Origin: Clostridiales bacterium UBA2432
GTDB lineage: Bacteria; Bacillota; Clostridia; Lachnospirales; Vallitaleaceae
Assembly (NCBI GenBank): GCA_002342805.1
Contig: DDQW01000031.1
Span: 10,210-74,209 of the forward strand
Reading direction: 5' to 3'
Length of the DNA: 64,000 bases
The notes beneath the pieces are model-generated. The model had not been told where the DNA came from. It saw only the letters and a program-made list of their open reading frames with translations, and made no database searches. Of this stretch, positions 26,150 through 35,236 are shown piece by piece. The position numbers were made by a program, and so were the translations under genes. Position 1 is the stretch's first letter. Every line of letters begins with the position of its first letter.

Positions 26150-26635
26150 TCATTTCTGAGAATCAAAAAAGCGATCTCGAACGCTTTCTTGCTGTTTGTT
26201 GTAGTTCTTATAATAGTTGGTTACAGACTTTTTATTGGTTCTAAAGGACCGAATATATTCTTTCATTCCTTTTGAAACTTCTTTAAATTTAAGATTATTT
26301 CTCTCTTCTAAAACAGTTATCTCTATGCTCAAATCGGATATTATTTTCAACTCCGATTGCATGGAGCGAATATATTCAGCATACATTTTTGGATGTTTCA
26401 TAATTTGTTTTTGAATACGTTTGTACGTCTCTGCAAATCCTTCATCAATTTGAACAACCTGATTAATATCCTCTTGCTTTTTTTTCAAAAGTTTATTAAA
26501 TGATTTCATATCAAAAGTTTCTTGAACAAGCAATGCTTGTTGCGCTTTTGTAAGCTCATGTATTGATTGTAATCTTTTTCTTTTGGTTGATAGCCCTTGT
26601 ATCAATAATTCCAATGTCGCTATTACTTCTTGCAC
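26150..26635 (-). CDS. Putative FlgN/FliT-like flagellar export chaperone
   Basis: This 161-residue protein is predicted to be almost wholly helical and rich in Lys, Gln and Glu, with heptad-like spacing and no membrane segment. It ends in YYKNYNKQQESVRDRFFDSQK, resembling the C-terminal tail of clostridial FlgN-type chaperones. Its position just after fliD and fliS, where fliT often lies, supports a chaperone role for a late export substrate. I cannot assign it more exactly, and sequence similarity alone is weak. Confidence 0.55.
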   Translation of the reverse strand: MQEVIATLELLIQGLSTKRKRLQSIHELTKAQQALLVQETFDMKSFNKLLKKKQEDINQVVQIDEGFAETYKRIQKQIMKHPKMYAEYIRSMQSELKIISDLSIEITVLEERNNLKFKEVSKGMKEYIRSFRTNKKSVTNYYKNYNKQQESVRDRFFDSQK

Positions 26636-26648
26636 AACGCCACCTCAC

Positions 26649-27044
26649 CTACTGAGCTTGTTTAACATGGTTGCTTTGTTTTGACTGCTCCATTGCTTGT
26701 TTCCATGTATCACGAAATTCTCTCAAAAATTCTAGCACTTCTTCTAATATTACAATGTTTTTCCGTGCATTTGCTTGTACTAACCGCTGATACATATAGT
26801 CATACAAACGACGCATATCATTAGATATCTCATAACTAAAATCAAGTGTAACAATAAACTCTTGAATAATATCTTGAACACGCATAATCTTCGCATGAGC
26901 AACTTCATATTTCTTTTGCTCAATAGCCACAATTGCCTGGTTTGCAAACTTAATTGCTCCATCATATAACATAAGTGTCAACTCTTGTGGTGATGCTGTC
27001 ATCACTGAATTGTGTTTGATTTTTGCATATGGATTACTTGTCAT
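26649..27044 (-). CDS. fliS: Flagellar export chaperone FliS
   Basis: FliS binds the flagellin C terminus in the cytosol and keeps it unpolymerised until export. The 131-residue protein opens NPYAKIKHNSVMTASPQELTLMLYDGAIKF, the FliS signature, followed by helical bundles with DIIQEFIVTLDFSYEISNDMRRLYDYM. It lies between fliD and the helical putative chaperone gene. Confidence 0.97.
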   Translation of the reverse strand: MTSNPYAKIKHNSVMTASPQELTLMLYDGAIKFANQAIVAIEQKKYEVAHAKIMRVQDIIQEFIVTLDFSYEISNDMRRLYDYMYQRLVQANARKNIVILEEVLEFLREFRDTWKQAMEQSKQSNHVKQAQ

Positions 27045-27068
27045 ATAAATCCTCCTAATAATTCCCTA

Positions 27069-28556
27069 TTAATTGAACGATGATAACTGCTGCGACAACC
27101 ACTGCCCTGTGGAGTTACTTTGTTGCATTGCTTGTTCCATAGCAGCAAATTGTTTGTAATATCTTTGTTCGATTGCCGCAAGTCGATCTTCAAGCTTCTT
27201 AATTTCATCATCCTTATCTTTAATCTGTTCTGTCATATATTTATCATTATAAAAAGTCAATGAACTACTTAAAGTCGTTGATTTCATTTTATCTTGCATT
27301 TCACTATATAGCTGACTTCCTAATGCTGACAAAAATTCCATAACATCTTCTGGATTATCTTCTATGGCTTGACGAAGTTTGTTTTCATTTTCACCAAAAA
27401 GAGAATCATCTTCATCACCTTCGATATGCAATAATCCTTTTTCAGTATAGCTACCCGTAACGATACCTAAATCAGACAAATAATTATACTTCATACCAGT
27501 CGTATCTACACCAATAGATGATGTCAATGTACTTCTCACTAAATTATCCATATTTCCTAAGGTGTCATCTCTGCGAAGTAATGCATCCTTGATTTTCGTT
27601 TCCCACGCTTTAATTTCATCTTCTGACATAGCACTTTTTTCTTCTGCTGTTAATGGGTCATAACCTCTTGCTGAATCCGCATTAAGTTTTGTATTAAACA
27701 TATCTTTTATTTCATTATATTTCAGAACAAAATCTTTGACTTTTTGATATATAGCTTCCGTATCTTGAGTTGCTGCAATATTTACCGTTCCGCTATCTGC
27801 ACGGATAGATAAAGATAAACCGTTAACATTAATATCATTAGTTGCACTTGTTAAAGTTGTTCCGTTATAATCAAATACCGCATCTTGACCTTCTGATCCA
27901 AGAGTGTTTCCAGTTGAAAACCCTAGTTTTTCAAGTGTTGTTGAATCTCCTGATAGTTCAATCTGTAAATTTTCACCACTCTCTTTTGTTGACAAGAAAA
28001 TACGATTAAAATTTGAATCGTACGAAGCATTAAGATCAAGGCCACTGTTTTTAAATTTTGATACAATACTATCTATAGTATCTGTCTCTAATATTTCAAT
28101 ATCAACACTATCTAATCCGCCTGCTCCATCAATATCAACACCTATTGTTTTAGGAAACGTAGCAGCAACTCCAAGTAAGTCGCGAGCTGTTGTAGCCGAT
28201 GTTGTTCCATCTGCCATTGGACTTCCTGTAAGATAGGAACCTTTTGCCATTTGTGTAACATCTATCGTATGACTACCTACTAAAGCTGTATTTGTATTTT
28301 CAACAGCTACAATTGATTCATTTGAACTCGTCACTTTTTTCTGTAGATAGGTTCCCTGGGATTTAAAATCAAATAATTCTTTTTTATAAAAAGAATACAG
28401 TTTCGTATTGATATCACTCCATGCATCTTTTTTCCATTCAACAATCGTTTTTTCTTTTTCAACACGCTCAACTTTTAAATTTTCAATTTTCATTAAGTCA
28501 CTAATAATAGATTGAGTATCCAAACCAGATGCTAATCCAGTAAATTGTATAGCCAT
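27069..28556 (-). CDS. fliD: Flagellar filament capping protein FliD (hook-associated protein 2)
   Basis: The 495-residue protein has the FliD N terminus (IQFTGLASGLDTQSIISDLMKIE, then KKDAWSDINTKLYSF) and a C-terminal coiled coil ending in RYYKQFAAMEQAMQQSNSTGQWLSQQL. FliD pentamers cap the growing filament and fold incoming flagellin. Its central domains are Asp/Thr-rich. It follows flaG by 21 bases. Confidence 0.97.
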   Translation of the reverse strand: MAIQFTGLASGLDTQSIISDLMKIENLKVERVEKEKTIVEWKKDAWSDINTKLYSFYKKELFDFKSQGTYLQKKVTSSNESIVAVENTNTALVGSHTIDVTQMAKGSYLTGSPMADGTTSATTARDLLGVAATFPKTIGVDIDGAGGLDSVDIEILETDTIDSIVSKFKNSGLDLNASYDSNFNRIFLSTKESGENLQIELSGDSTTLEKLGFSTGNTLGSEGQDAVFDYNGTTLTSATNDINVNGLSLSIRADSGTVNIAATQDTEAIYQKVKDFVLKYNEIKDMFNTKLNADSARGYDPLTAEEKSAMSEDEIKAWETKIKDALLRRDDTLGNMDNLVRSTLTSSIGVDTTGMKYNYLSDLGIVTGSYTEKGLLHIEGDEDDSLFGENENKLRQAIEDNPEDVMEFLSALGSQLYSEMQDKMKSTTLSSSLTFYNDKYMTEQIKDKDDEIKKLEDRLAAIEQRYYKQFAAMEQAMQQSNSTGQWLSQQLSSFN

Positions 28557-28577
28557 AATATAACCTCCTTATAAAGA

Positions 28578-28997
28578 TTATCGTTTTTCATCAACAAGAA
28601 GCCCTGCCACATCCCAAATCCTTCCAATCATATCCAAAATCTTTTCTGAAGGAATTTCTCGTATAATTTTATCATCTTCCGAATTAATCACTTTAACCAT
28701 AATATGATTCGTTGCTTCATGGACTTCATACTCCAATCGACGATTATAAATTCTCAGATGTTTGTTTGCTTGATCAATAGCCTCAACTATTTTTTCGTTT
28801 TCTTCGCTTTTCGTTTCTTGATTGTTCCCGGTTTCTGCCTGAGCAGTTGCATTTTTCATCGCCTCACTGCTTATACTTTTATTGGCCCTTTTATTGGCCA
28901 TTTGAGACGGCTTTATATTATTGGATTCCATTCCATTCATATAAGTTGATTGGGTATTTTTTATCTGGTAGTCATTATTAATGGTTTCAACTCTCAT
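28578..28997 (-). CDS. flaG: FlaG family flagellar protein
   Basis: The 139-residue protein has a variable, low-complexity N-terminal half (Asn, Lys, Glu, Thr rich) and the conserved FlaG C-terminal domain: DQANKHLRIYNRRLEYEVHE, IMVKVINSEDDKIIREIPSEKILDMI. FlaG affects filament length in other bacteria. It is the first gene of the flaG-fliD-fliS unit, behind a sigma-28 promoter. Confidence 0.92.
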   Translation of the reverse strand: MRVETINNDYQIKNTQSTYMNGMESNNIKPSQMANKRANKSISSEAMKNATAQAETGNNQETKSEENEKIVEAIDQANKHLRIYNRRLEYEVHEATNHIMVKVINSEDDKIIREIPSEKILDMIGRIWDVAGLLVDEKR

Positions 28998-29034
28998 AGC
29001 ATTACCTCCTTGTAATCAAACGCTTATGATATAC

Positions 29035-29061
29035 TTATCGGAAGAAAAATAAAAATAATTA
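29035..29061 (-). promoter_or_regulatory. Sigma-28 (SigD) promoter of flaG-fliD-fliS
   Basis: TAAT (29061-29058), 15 bases, then TCCGATAA (29042-29035) on the minus strand, close to the SigD consensus TAAA-N15-GCCGATAT and sharing its core with the hag promoter in this window. It lies 38 bases before the flaG start, immediately after the last gene of the glycosylation island. Confidence 0.82.
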
Positions 29062-29074
29062 ACCTTTTTAAAAA

Positions 29075-31309
29075 TTATTCTTTATTTAAAGACTGCTGTA
29101 TTACTTTTTTTATTTTTGTCGAGCTAGTTTGTTGCGTATAAGATAAAAAAACCAAATCAGCACCTTTTTTCTCTAAAAACATTTTATTAGCTTCCCAATC
29201 CGGATCATCTTGATAGTCACTTCCTGAAAATTGACAGTCAAATTTATATTTTTCGTAGGCTTCTCTTGAACCGGCAAAATTCAAAGGAATTTCAACGGCT
29301 TTATCAACATAAGAACAGGCGTCAACAATTTCTATCCGTTCTTCAAAGGGAATATAAGGTTCAACTTTTTTATTCCGCTTAACACCTTCATCTGAAACCA
29401 CTCCAACAATAAGATAGTTGCATTGTTCTTTTGCCCGTTTTAAAAGGTTTAAGTGCCCAATATGGAACAAATCAAAGACACCGGCAATGTAGCCAATGTT
29501 ATATTTTTTCTGCTTTTTTTCATCTACCGGTTGTACAACTTGCGTTGGCAAGATATTTTGACCATATTCTATATTTCGGTCATACACATAATAGGATTCA
29601 ATCCCCAAAGATTTTAACTGATGGACAATCGGTAAAAAAGCTTTAACACAAATAATAATGCGATACTTATCTAAGTCGATCTTTTGAAGTTTTTCAGGTC
29701 CAAATATCTCGTGACCTTCTAACTGCTTGCCCCATTGATTGGGATTATTGTCCACAACAAATCCAATCTCATACTCTTTACCATATAAGCTCAAAAAACG
29801 CTTTGAAAAATTACCTGCACCAAATAAGATAATTTTTTTATTTTGAATATTTTTAAATATGTCTCCAAATATTTTTTGATATTCTTCTTTAGAATAGTTG
29901 ATTCGCTGTCGATTGGTATGAATGGTTTGTGTATCGGCTTCACATTTTTCCATATAAGGTTTCAATTCTTCCAAATGTCGCAACTTATATGTAAACTCTC
30001 CAGACATTCTTTGCAGACTTTCCACTTGTTTATCCATCCCATATCGAAGCCAGAAAAAATCTTTAGGAATGATGGACTCAATTTTTGCATCTTGCATGTA
30101 AATTATTTCAATCCCACGAAAAATAATAGCATTTGCAGGATAACTATCTAAAAAAAACTCTTGATCATAGAACACATATTCGCCTTTTATGTAAAAACAA
30201 TTTAATGGAACTAAATCCAAAAACCCTTTTTTTAAAATAATACCTAATTCTTTATTATTGTCAATATGATCTGAAGACTGTAAGACAACATCTCTATATT
30301 TGTCTATTTCTTCAATAAATTTTTCCAAATCCATATAAACCAGTTCCCTTAAATATGTTATTGCTAATGGTTCATTAATATAAGGCATTATATATGAATC
30401 ATTTCTTAACTTCCCTTCAACCATCTTTATTCCATTGTTTTTTAACATATCAGCATTTGTCTTCATTTGTATAAGTTTGTTATATCCTTCAGAATACAAA
30501 GGAATTTTTTCAACAACTTTACTTTCTCTGATAATAGTCATTAGTGCATTTTCTTGACCTCTATCCATGGAAATCGTTACATGATCTGCACTATCAAATT
30601 CTCCATTTATGCTACATTCAATTAAATAACTATTTGCCATTTGATGAAACATTTCATTATTTATCAAATCAGTATATATATATTTTTCTTCAAGAAAAAC
30701 AGAATCTGGATGATTGTATTTTGGGAATAGACGGATACCCAATTCTTCATTCGGCAATATATTTTCGGAATAAACGAGCTGTGGCAATTCTAAATTAGGT
30801 AATACGGAATAAGCTTTACAATAAGTCCAACCTGCTTGTTTTAAAAAATAAGCAACTTCAAATTTAGAATAATTTCGACCCTTAATATATCTTTGTCCTA
30901 TATTAGTCAATTGTCGATAATTCTCAATACCATCAAAACTTCTTCCTGTAAAAGGATCCCGATCTCCGCAGAAGTACCTTAATCCTAATCGATTGTCCAC
31001 AGCCAACAAAAGTTTTCCATCTTTTCTTAACATTTTTTTCCAACTATATAATAATTCTATTGGATTCAAAGTTTTTTCTATCTGTTGAATAGCCACAATA
31101 TAATCATACTTCTTTTTACTTTTTTCAATGAATAATTTATTATTCGAATGGTTACTAGATACTTGTTCAACCAAAAGACCTTTTTCATTTAATAGATTAT
31201 ATCTCCCATCTTTTTCATTAGATATGTATAAGGCTTTGGCTTGTTTTTTAAATGTGTACCATGCCAGCAAACCTTTGGGAATTTCATTCATAATCTCTTG
31301 TGCTTTCAT
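29075..31309 (-). CDS. Multidomain protein: methyltransferase-like, kinase-like, FGAG Rossmann module, cytidylyltransferase
   Basis: This 744-residue soluble protein has at least three recognisable parts. Residues about 1-200 look like a class I methyltransferase relative (DYIVAIQ; DGKLLLAVDNRLGLRYFCGDRDPFTGRSFDGIENY). Residues about 240-440 show a degenerate kinase-like stretch (FLDLVPLNCFYIKGEYVFYDQEFF). An FGAG Rossmann module occupies about 491-600 (IILFGAGNFSKRF, VVDNNPNQWG). Residues 603-744 are a cytidylyltransferase of the TagD/GCT superfamily with GVFDLFHIGH at 610-619 and a TSSTKI motif near the end. CMP activation of a phosphorylated polyol or sugar is the likely role of that last domain. 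It is the last gene of the island. Function of the whole is unknown. Confidence 0.7.
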   Translation of the reverse strand: MKAQEIMNEIPKGLLAWYTFKKQAKALYISNEKDGRYNLLNEKGLLVEQVSSNHSNNKLFIEKSKKKYDYIVAIQQIEKTLNPIELLYSWKKMLRKDGKLLLAVDNRLGLRYFCGDRDPFTGRSFDGIENYRQLTNIGQRYIKGRNYSKFEVAYFLKQAGWTYCKAYSVLPNLELPQLVYSENILPNEELGIRLFPKYNHPDSVFLEEKYIYTDLINNEMFHQMANSYLIECSINGEFDSADHVTISMDRGQENALMTIIRESKVVEKIPLYSEGYNKLIQMKTNADMLKNNGIKMVEGKLRNDSYIMPYINEPLAITYLRELVYMDLEKFIEEIDKYRDVVLQSSDHIDNNKELGIILKKGFLDLVPLNCFYIKGEYVFYDQEFFLDSYPANAIIFRGIEIIYMQDAKIESIIPKDFFWLRYGMDKQVESLQRMSGEFTYKLRHLEELKPYMEKCEADTQTIHTNRQRINYSKEEYQKIFGDIFKNIQNKKIILFGAGNFSKRFLSLYGKEYEIGFVVDNNPNQWGKQLEGHEIFGPEKLQKIDLDKYRIIICVKAFLPIVHQLKSLGIESYYVYDRNIEYGQNILPTQVVQPVDEKKQKKYNIGYIAGVFDLFHIGHLNLLKRAKEQCNYLIVGVVSDEGVKRNKKVEPYIPFEERIEIVDACSYVDKAVEIPLNFAGSREAYEKYKFDCQFSGSDYQDDPDWEANKMFLEKKGADLVFLSYTQQTSSTKIKKVIQQSLNKE

Positions 31310-31330
31310 AATAATCTCCCTAAATTTATA

Positions 31331-33853
31331 TTACTCCATACGAAATAGTTCATTAATAAAATATTTATATATTTTTTCACCACTTGTACCATCTAAATTT
31401 TCTGCCATATTCGTTATTGCTTTTGCTTGTCGCTTTTTTACTTGTCCTAAATTTTCTTGGATTAAATCGTTAATAAATCCATCTAGCGAAAAAAATCTAC
31501 TTTCTCTACGACAAAAAACATGATATTGGTCACTCTGCTCAAACCCATCGTCATCCTTCAATAAATACTCATATAAGTTTTCTGACATTGTCGGATAAAA
31601 AAATTCAAAGTTTTCCATTTCTACATCTATAATAGCAACAGCTCTATCATTTCTACGCTGAACCCATACCTGCGTTTCTGATATTTTTTTTGCATGAAAT
31701 GTATTAAGTAATATTTTCGGATTATATCCATTAGACACTTGGTCTGTCCCTTCCCAAAATTCCGAAACCAAAATATCAATTTTACCATTTTGCTTATTTA
31801 ACTTGATTGCATATTTAGAGAATCCTGGAACAGCAACAATCCAATTATTCATATCTATTAATTGAGTATACGTTAATGGAATCCCCAAATTATTGCTCCA
31901 GGGTTTTATTGCTATCGGCATTTTATATCTTTTAATATCGAAAGTTTGATAATTCCATCTGACTATACAGCCACTAGAAACTTCAGATATCCAGAGAAAT
32001 TCCCGGTCTATACAAATTGCCGAATAGCCATAATTTTTTTCTCCAATTTGATGATATTGATATCCACCATTATCCATATTAAATTCACAAATACAATTTG
32101 AATTCTCCATTGTCATCCATAAAATATTATCTTTTATTGCATAGTCCCAAATAGTACTTATACTTCCTCTATAATTTTTAGGTAGATTATTAATACACTC
32201 TGCATGTTCGGTCCAGCTTTTATTTACTATATTATATTCTAGAATTACATGATTTGTGTAAGGTAAATAAAACACCTTTTCCTTATACTTGACAACTTCT
32301 TTAAACTCTAAACTTTTCGAAAATCTATCATTGTTAATTTCAATCATTTTTTGTGTATCGATATTATACTTTGCAGCTTTAGATGCAAAAAAAGGAGTTA
32401 AATAAACTTCATTTTCATTCATATCCAGAGAAAAAAAGGTATCCAGCCATTTTGCTTGCCCCTCCATGCGAGCTAGTAATTGTATTTTTTTATTTGTCAA
32501 GTCCATTTGAAATATTCCATTCAGAGCATACGCTATAAAAATAATTTCATTATTTTTATGACACAAATCTAAAATAAACATTCGTTTTATCTCTTCATCA
32601 GTAAACGCCCCTTCTATTGTATTATCCAAAATAAAAATCGGCTTTCCAACAACTTCGAATAAATTAATTACCGATGTCCCCCCTTCTCCAATATAAGCGT
32701 CTGCTATCGCAATCGTCTTTGACATATTTGTAGTTTGATCTAATATCCCTATATTAAATTTAATAAAATAATCTACAAGGTCTTCATATTTCTTCATAAG
32801 ATCAGGACGCATGGATTTTATTGTACTTTTTATCAAAGGATGAGGACGCCAAATAAGACTTATTCCCTCTTTTTTTTTGATCATTTTAAAAACATGAAAT
32901 AATTTATTAATATATATTTCACCATCATTTAGTAATGAACTGATACTTGTATTAAGCATTATAATTTTATTATTTCCTAATACTGATTTCCAATCAGTAA
33001 ATATTTCTCTATTATTTTCACATGTATGTATTATGTGATCAAGCTTAGGTGATCCAAATGTCAAAACTTTATGGTAATAAGGCATATTTATAAATTCTTT
33101 TTTTATATGTTCTGATTGAACAATGATATAATCAACATGGTAATATACAGGCAAATCTAAATGCTCTGGAGCCCAAAAACCACTTGTAACAAAATAAGGT
33201 ACATAAATTAATGTATGCGTGAATTGTTTTAACTTTTCAGAATAATAATTCGGATGAATTGTCGTCACCAGATTCCGATTATCATAAGGATTATGTATAT
33301 AAACAACTTCTGGTCGCATTATCTCTAAAGAGTAATCTTGAAAATGAGTAATTGGTAAATTTTCTGGAAACAACTCACCTTCATAACATGGATTCCATTT
33401 ATTATTATTTCGATCATATTCAAAATATGGAATTGGAATAATATAAGGTATACAATTTTCGTCTTTTTTTGCTGCTATCCAAATACTCTCTAAGCTGTCC
33501 CACATAGATGCTTTATATGGCAAAAAAACAACATGATATGTTGTCGGAATAATCTCAATCATTTCTTTTAAGTATCTTGGAAAACTATTTAATTCATTGA
33601 TACTTTCATCTTCTATATTTAACTTGTCGAAACACTTATCCAAGTTTTCAACATATTTTGTATGATTTTCTGTTATATTCACATCAATTGTTGCATTTTC
33701 ATTAATAACTTCCTTTATTACTTGACTGGCTTCTTGGCAATCTTGAATAAAGACTTTCCTTTGTTCATTGTTTTTCGACTCTGCAATAACATAATGTAAT
33801 TCATACATAGAATCTAAAATTGGCAGAATCTGATCTTTTACAGATTGTCGCAT
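31331..33853 (-). CDS. CDP-glycerol glycerophosphotransferase-like protein with C-terminal beta-propeller-like region
   Basis: The 840-residue protein has no membrane segment. Residues about 105-425 resemble the TagB/TagF family: TTYHVVFLPYKASMWDSLESI, TSGFWAPEHLDLPVYYHVDYIIVQS, FGSPKLDHI, LIWRPHP and IADAYIGEGGTSVINLF. Known members transfer glycerol- or ribitol-phosphate from a CDP donor. The rest (about 425-800) consists of repeated strands with Trp/Tyr-rich turns, such as LWMTMENSNCICEFNMDNGG and LWISEVSSGCIVRW, suggesting a beta-propeller. The combination is unusual. It lies between a DUF4422 protein gene and the cytidylyltransferase fusion, and could transfer a polyol-phosphate onto a protein or glycan. 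The acceptor is not known. Confidence 0.7.
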   Translation of the reverse strand: MRQSVKDQILPILDSMYELHYVIAESKNNEQRKVFIQDCQEASQVIKEVINENATIDVNITENHTKYVENLDKCFDKLNIEDESINELNSFPRYLKEMIEIIPTTYHVVFLPYKASMWDSLESIWIAAKKDENCIPYIIPIPYFEYDRNNNKWNPCYEGELFPENLPITHFQDYSLEIMRPEVVYIHNPYDNRNLVTTIHPNYYSEKLKQFTHTLIYVPYFVTSGFWAPEHLDLPVYYHVDYIIVQSEHIKKEFINMPYYHKVLTFGSPKLDHIIHTCENNREIFTDWKSVLGNNKIIMLNTSISSLLNDGEIYINKLFHVFKMIKKKEGISLIWRPHPLIKSTIKSMRPDLMKKYEDLVDYFIKFNIGILDQTTNMSKTIAIADAYIGEGGTSVINLFEVVGKPIFILDNTIEGAFTDEEIKRMFILDLCHKNNEIIFIAYALNGIFQMDLTNKKIQLLARMEGQAKWLDTFFSLDMNENEVYLTPFFASKAAKYNIDTQKMIEINNDRFSKSLEFKEVVKYKEKVFYLPYTNHVILEYNIVNKSWTEHAECINNLPKNYRGSISTIWDYAIKDNILWMTMENSNCICEFNMDNGGYQYHQIGEKNYGYSAICIDREFLWISEVSSGCIVRWNYQTFDIKRYKMPIAIKPWSNNLGIPLTYTQLIDMNNWIVAVPGFSKYAIKLNKQNGKIDILVSEFWEGTDQVSNGYNPKILLNTFHAKKISETQVWVQRRNDRAVAIIDVEMENFEFFYPTMSENLYEYLLKDDDGFEQSDQYHVFCRRESRFFSLDGFINDLIQENLGQVKKRQAKAITNMAENLDGTSGEKIYKYFINELFRME

Positions 33854-33868
33854 TTTAATTGTCGCCTC

Positions 33869-35215
33869 CTATTCTTCTTTTATTTGGGTTTCCATCATTA
33901 TTATTGGTAGCTCTTTGATGCGAAAATTGTTTTGACTTAACCATACTGTTAGAAAACGTTCTGCGAAAAAACCAATTGCTCTTTGACTATATGAATCATA
34001 ATTGGAACCATCGAACGCTTTTGCAGCAGGAATAATTATTGAAAATAACCAATCACAATATTGACTAAAGATATGACGTGGCATCACAAACATATTACAC
34101 GGGAAAAACGCAACCCCCTCCATAACTTCATGAAAACTCTCCACATAACTTGGTTGGTTCGTTATAATGCTTTGTTCAATAAGATTATAGGCTTCATGAA
34201 AAGCTTTACTATTAATCGTTTGTTTTATTTGGTCTAGATTTGTACCGATAACTGTGTTAGCCGCATAAGCAAGAATTAAATCATACCTTCTCAGTATATC
34301 CTTAATACGAAAACTTTCCATAATATTTTCTGCTTCTAAATCTTTAAAATATCTTCGATAGTGATTAATACCCACATATTTTTTTGTAGTGTTTTTCCAT
34401 ATCCAATATATTCCAGTACATTCATTGATTTTATTATTAAGAAAGGAAATATTATCTCCATCCTCAGTATATGCAACTATTTGACATTGTGATTTATCTC
34501 CTACCCATAATGGAACATAATCTTCATATTTAGGAGGCAAAAAATTTAAATGGGTAATAATAAACATCTCTAATTCTATGTTTTTTACTAACATAATCAT
34601 ATCTAAATCTAGAGAACGTATTTTTTCTTTTTTATATGTTACCCTTAAAATAGGATATTTGTATAAAATTTCTTCTAATATTTCTTTATGAAAAATTATA
34701 TAGGGATATTTATTTATATCCAAATTTGATGAAACATTCATATCCAATAAAATTGCTTCTGAAAAACCTTCAGAGTATTCTAAAATAATATTCGAATAAT
34801 CCTCTCCTTTTACATTTGTCATAGTTAATACACCTTGTTTTGCAAAATAATTAATTGGATCATAAATCGAATGAATGCCACGATTACTCAGCAATCTTAT
34901 CAAAGAATTGGCTTCCCATGAAATACCAGAAAAATATTTTCTTTCACTTATTATTTTTTCACTTGGAATTTTATATTCATTTAATAATTGACTATATATC
35001 TCTCTCATCAGTTTAGTACCCGTACATATTACAACGTAATCAAAACTGTATTCACATATTTTTTTAGGAGATATATATTTTATTTCTTTTTCGAGAAAAC
35101 CAATATTTTTTTTATTCGTATCAGATACACCAATTACCTGATTAAAATTAAAATAAACTCTTCGCTGATTAAATATTTTTCCTAATCCAAATATGATAAT
35201 CTTATTCTGTCTCAT
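33869..35215 (-). CDS. FGAG-type Rossmann module fused to DUF4422 glycosyltransferase-like domain
   Basis: Residues 1-115 are a Rossmann-like module (KIIIFGLGKIFNQRR, VIGVSDTNKKNIGF, FDYVVICTGTKL), divergent in that FGAG is FGLG. Residues about 210-445 match DUF4422, found in putative glycosyltransferases of polysaccharide loci: YVPLWVGDKSQ, NECTGIYWIWKNTTKKYVGINHYRRYF, and FPCNMFVMPRHIFSQYCDWLF. Total length is 448 residues, with a nondescript linker around 115-210. It is probably a cytosolic sugar transferase of the flagellin-modification island. Donor and acceptor are unknown. Confidence 0.72.
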   Translation of the reverse strand: MRQNKIIIFGLGKIFNQRRVYFNFNQVIGVSDTNKKNIGFLEKEIKYISPKKICEYSFDYVVICTGTKLMREIYSQLLNEYKIPSEKIISERKYFSGISWEANSLIRLLSNRGIHSIYDPINYFAKQGVLTMTNVKGEDYSNIILEYSEGFSEAILLDMNVSSNLDINKYPYIIFHKEILEEILYKYPILRVTYKKEKIRSLDLDMIMLVKNIELEMFIITHLNFLPPKYEDYVPLWVGDKSQCQIVAYTEDGDNISFLNNKINECTGIYWIWKNTTKKYVGINHYRRYFKDLEAENIMESFRIKDILRRYDLILAYAANTVIGTNLDQIKQTINSKAFHEAYNLIEQSIITNQPSYVESFHEVMEGVAFFPCNMFVMPRHIFSQYCDWLFSIIIPAAKAFDGSNYDSYSQRAIGFFAERFLTVWLSQNNFRIKELPIIMMETQIKEE

Positions 35216-35236
35216 AAAATACCTATCCTTGTTTTT

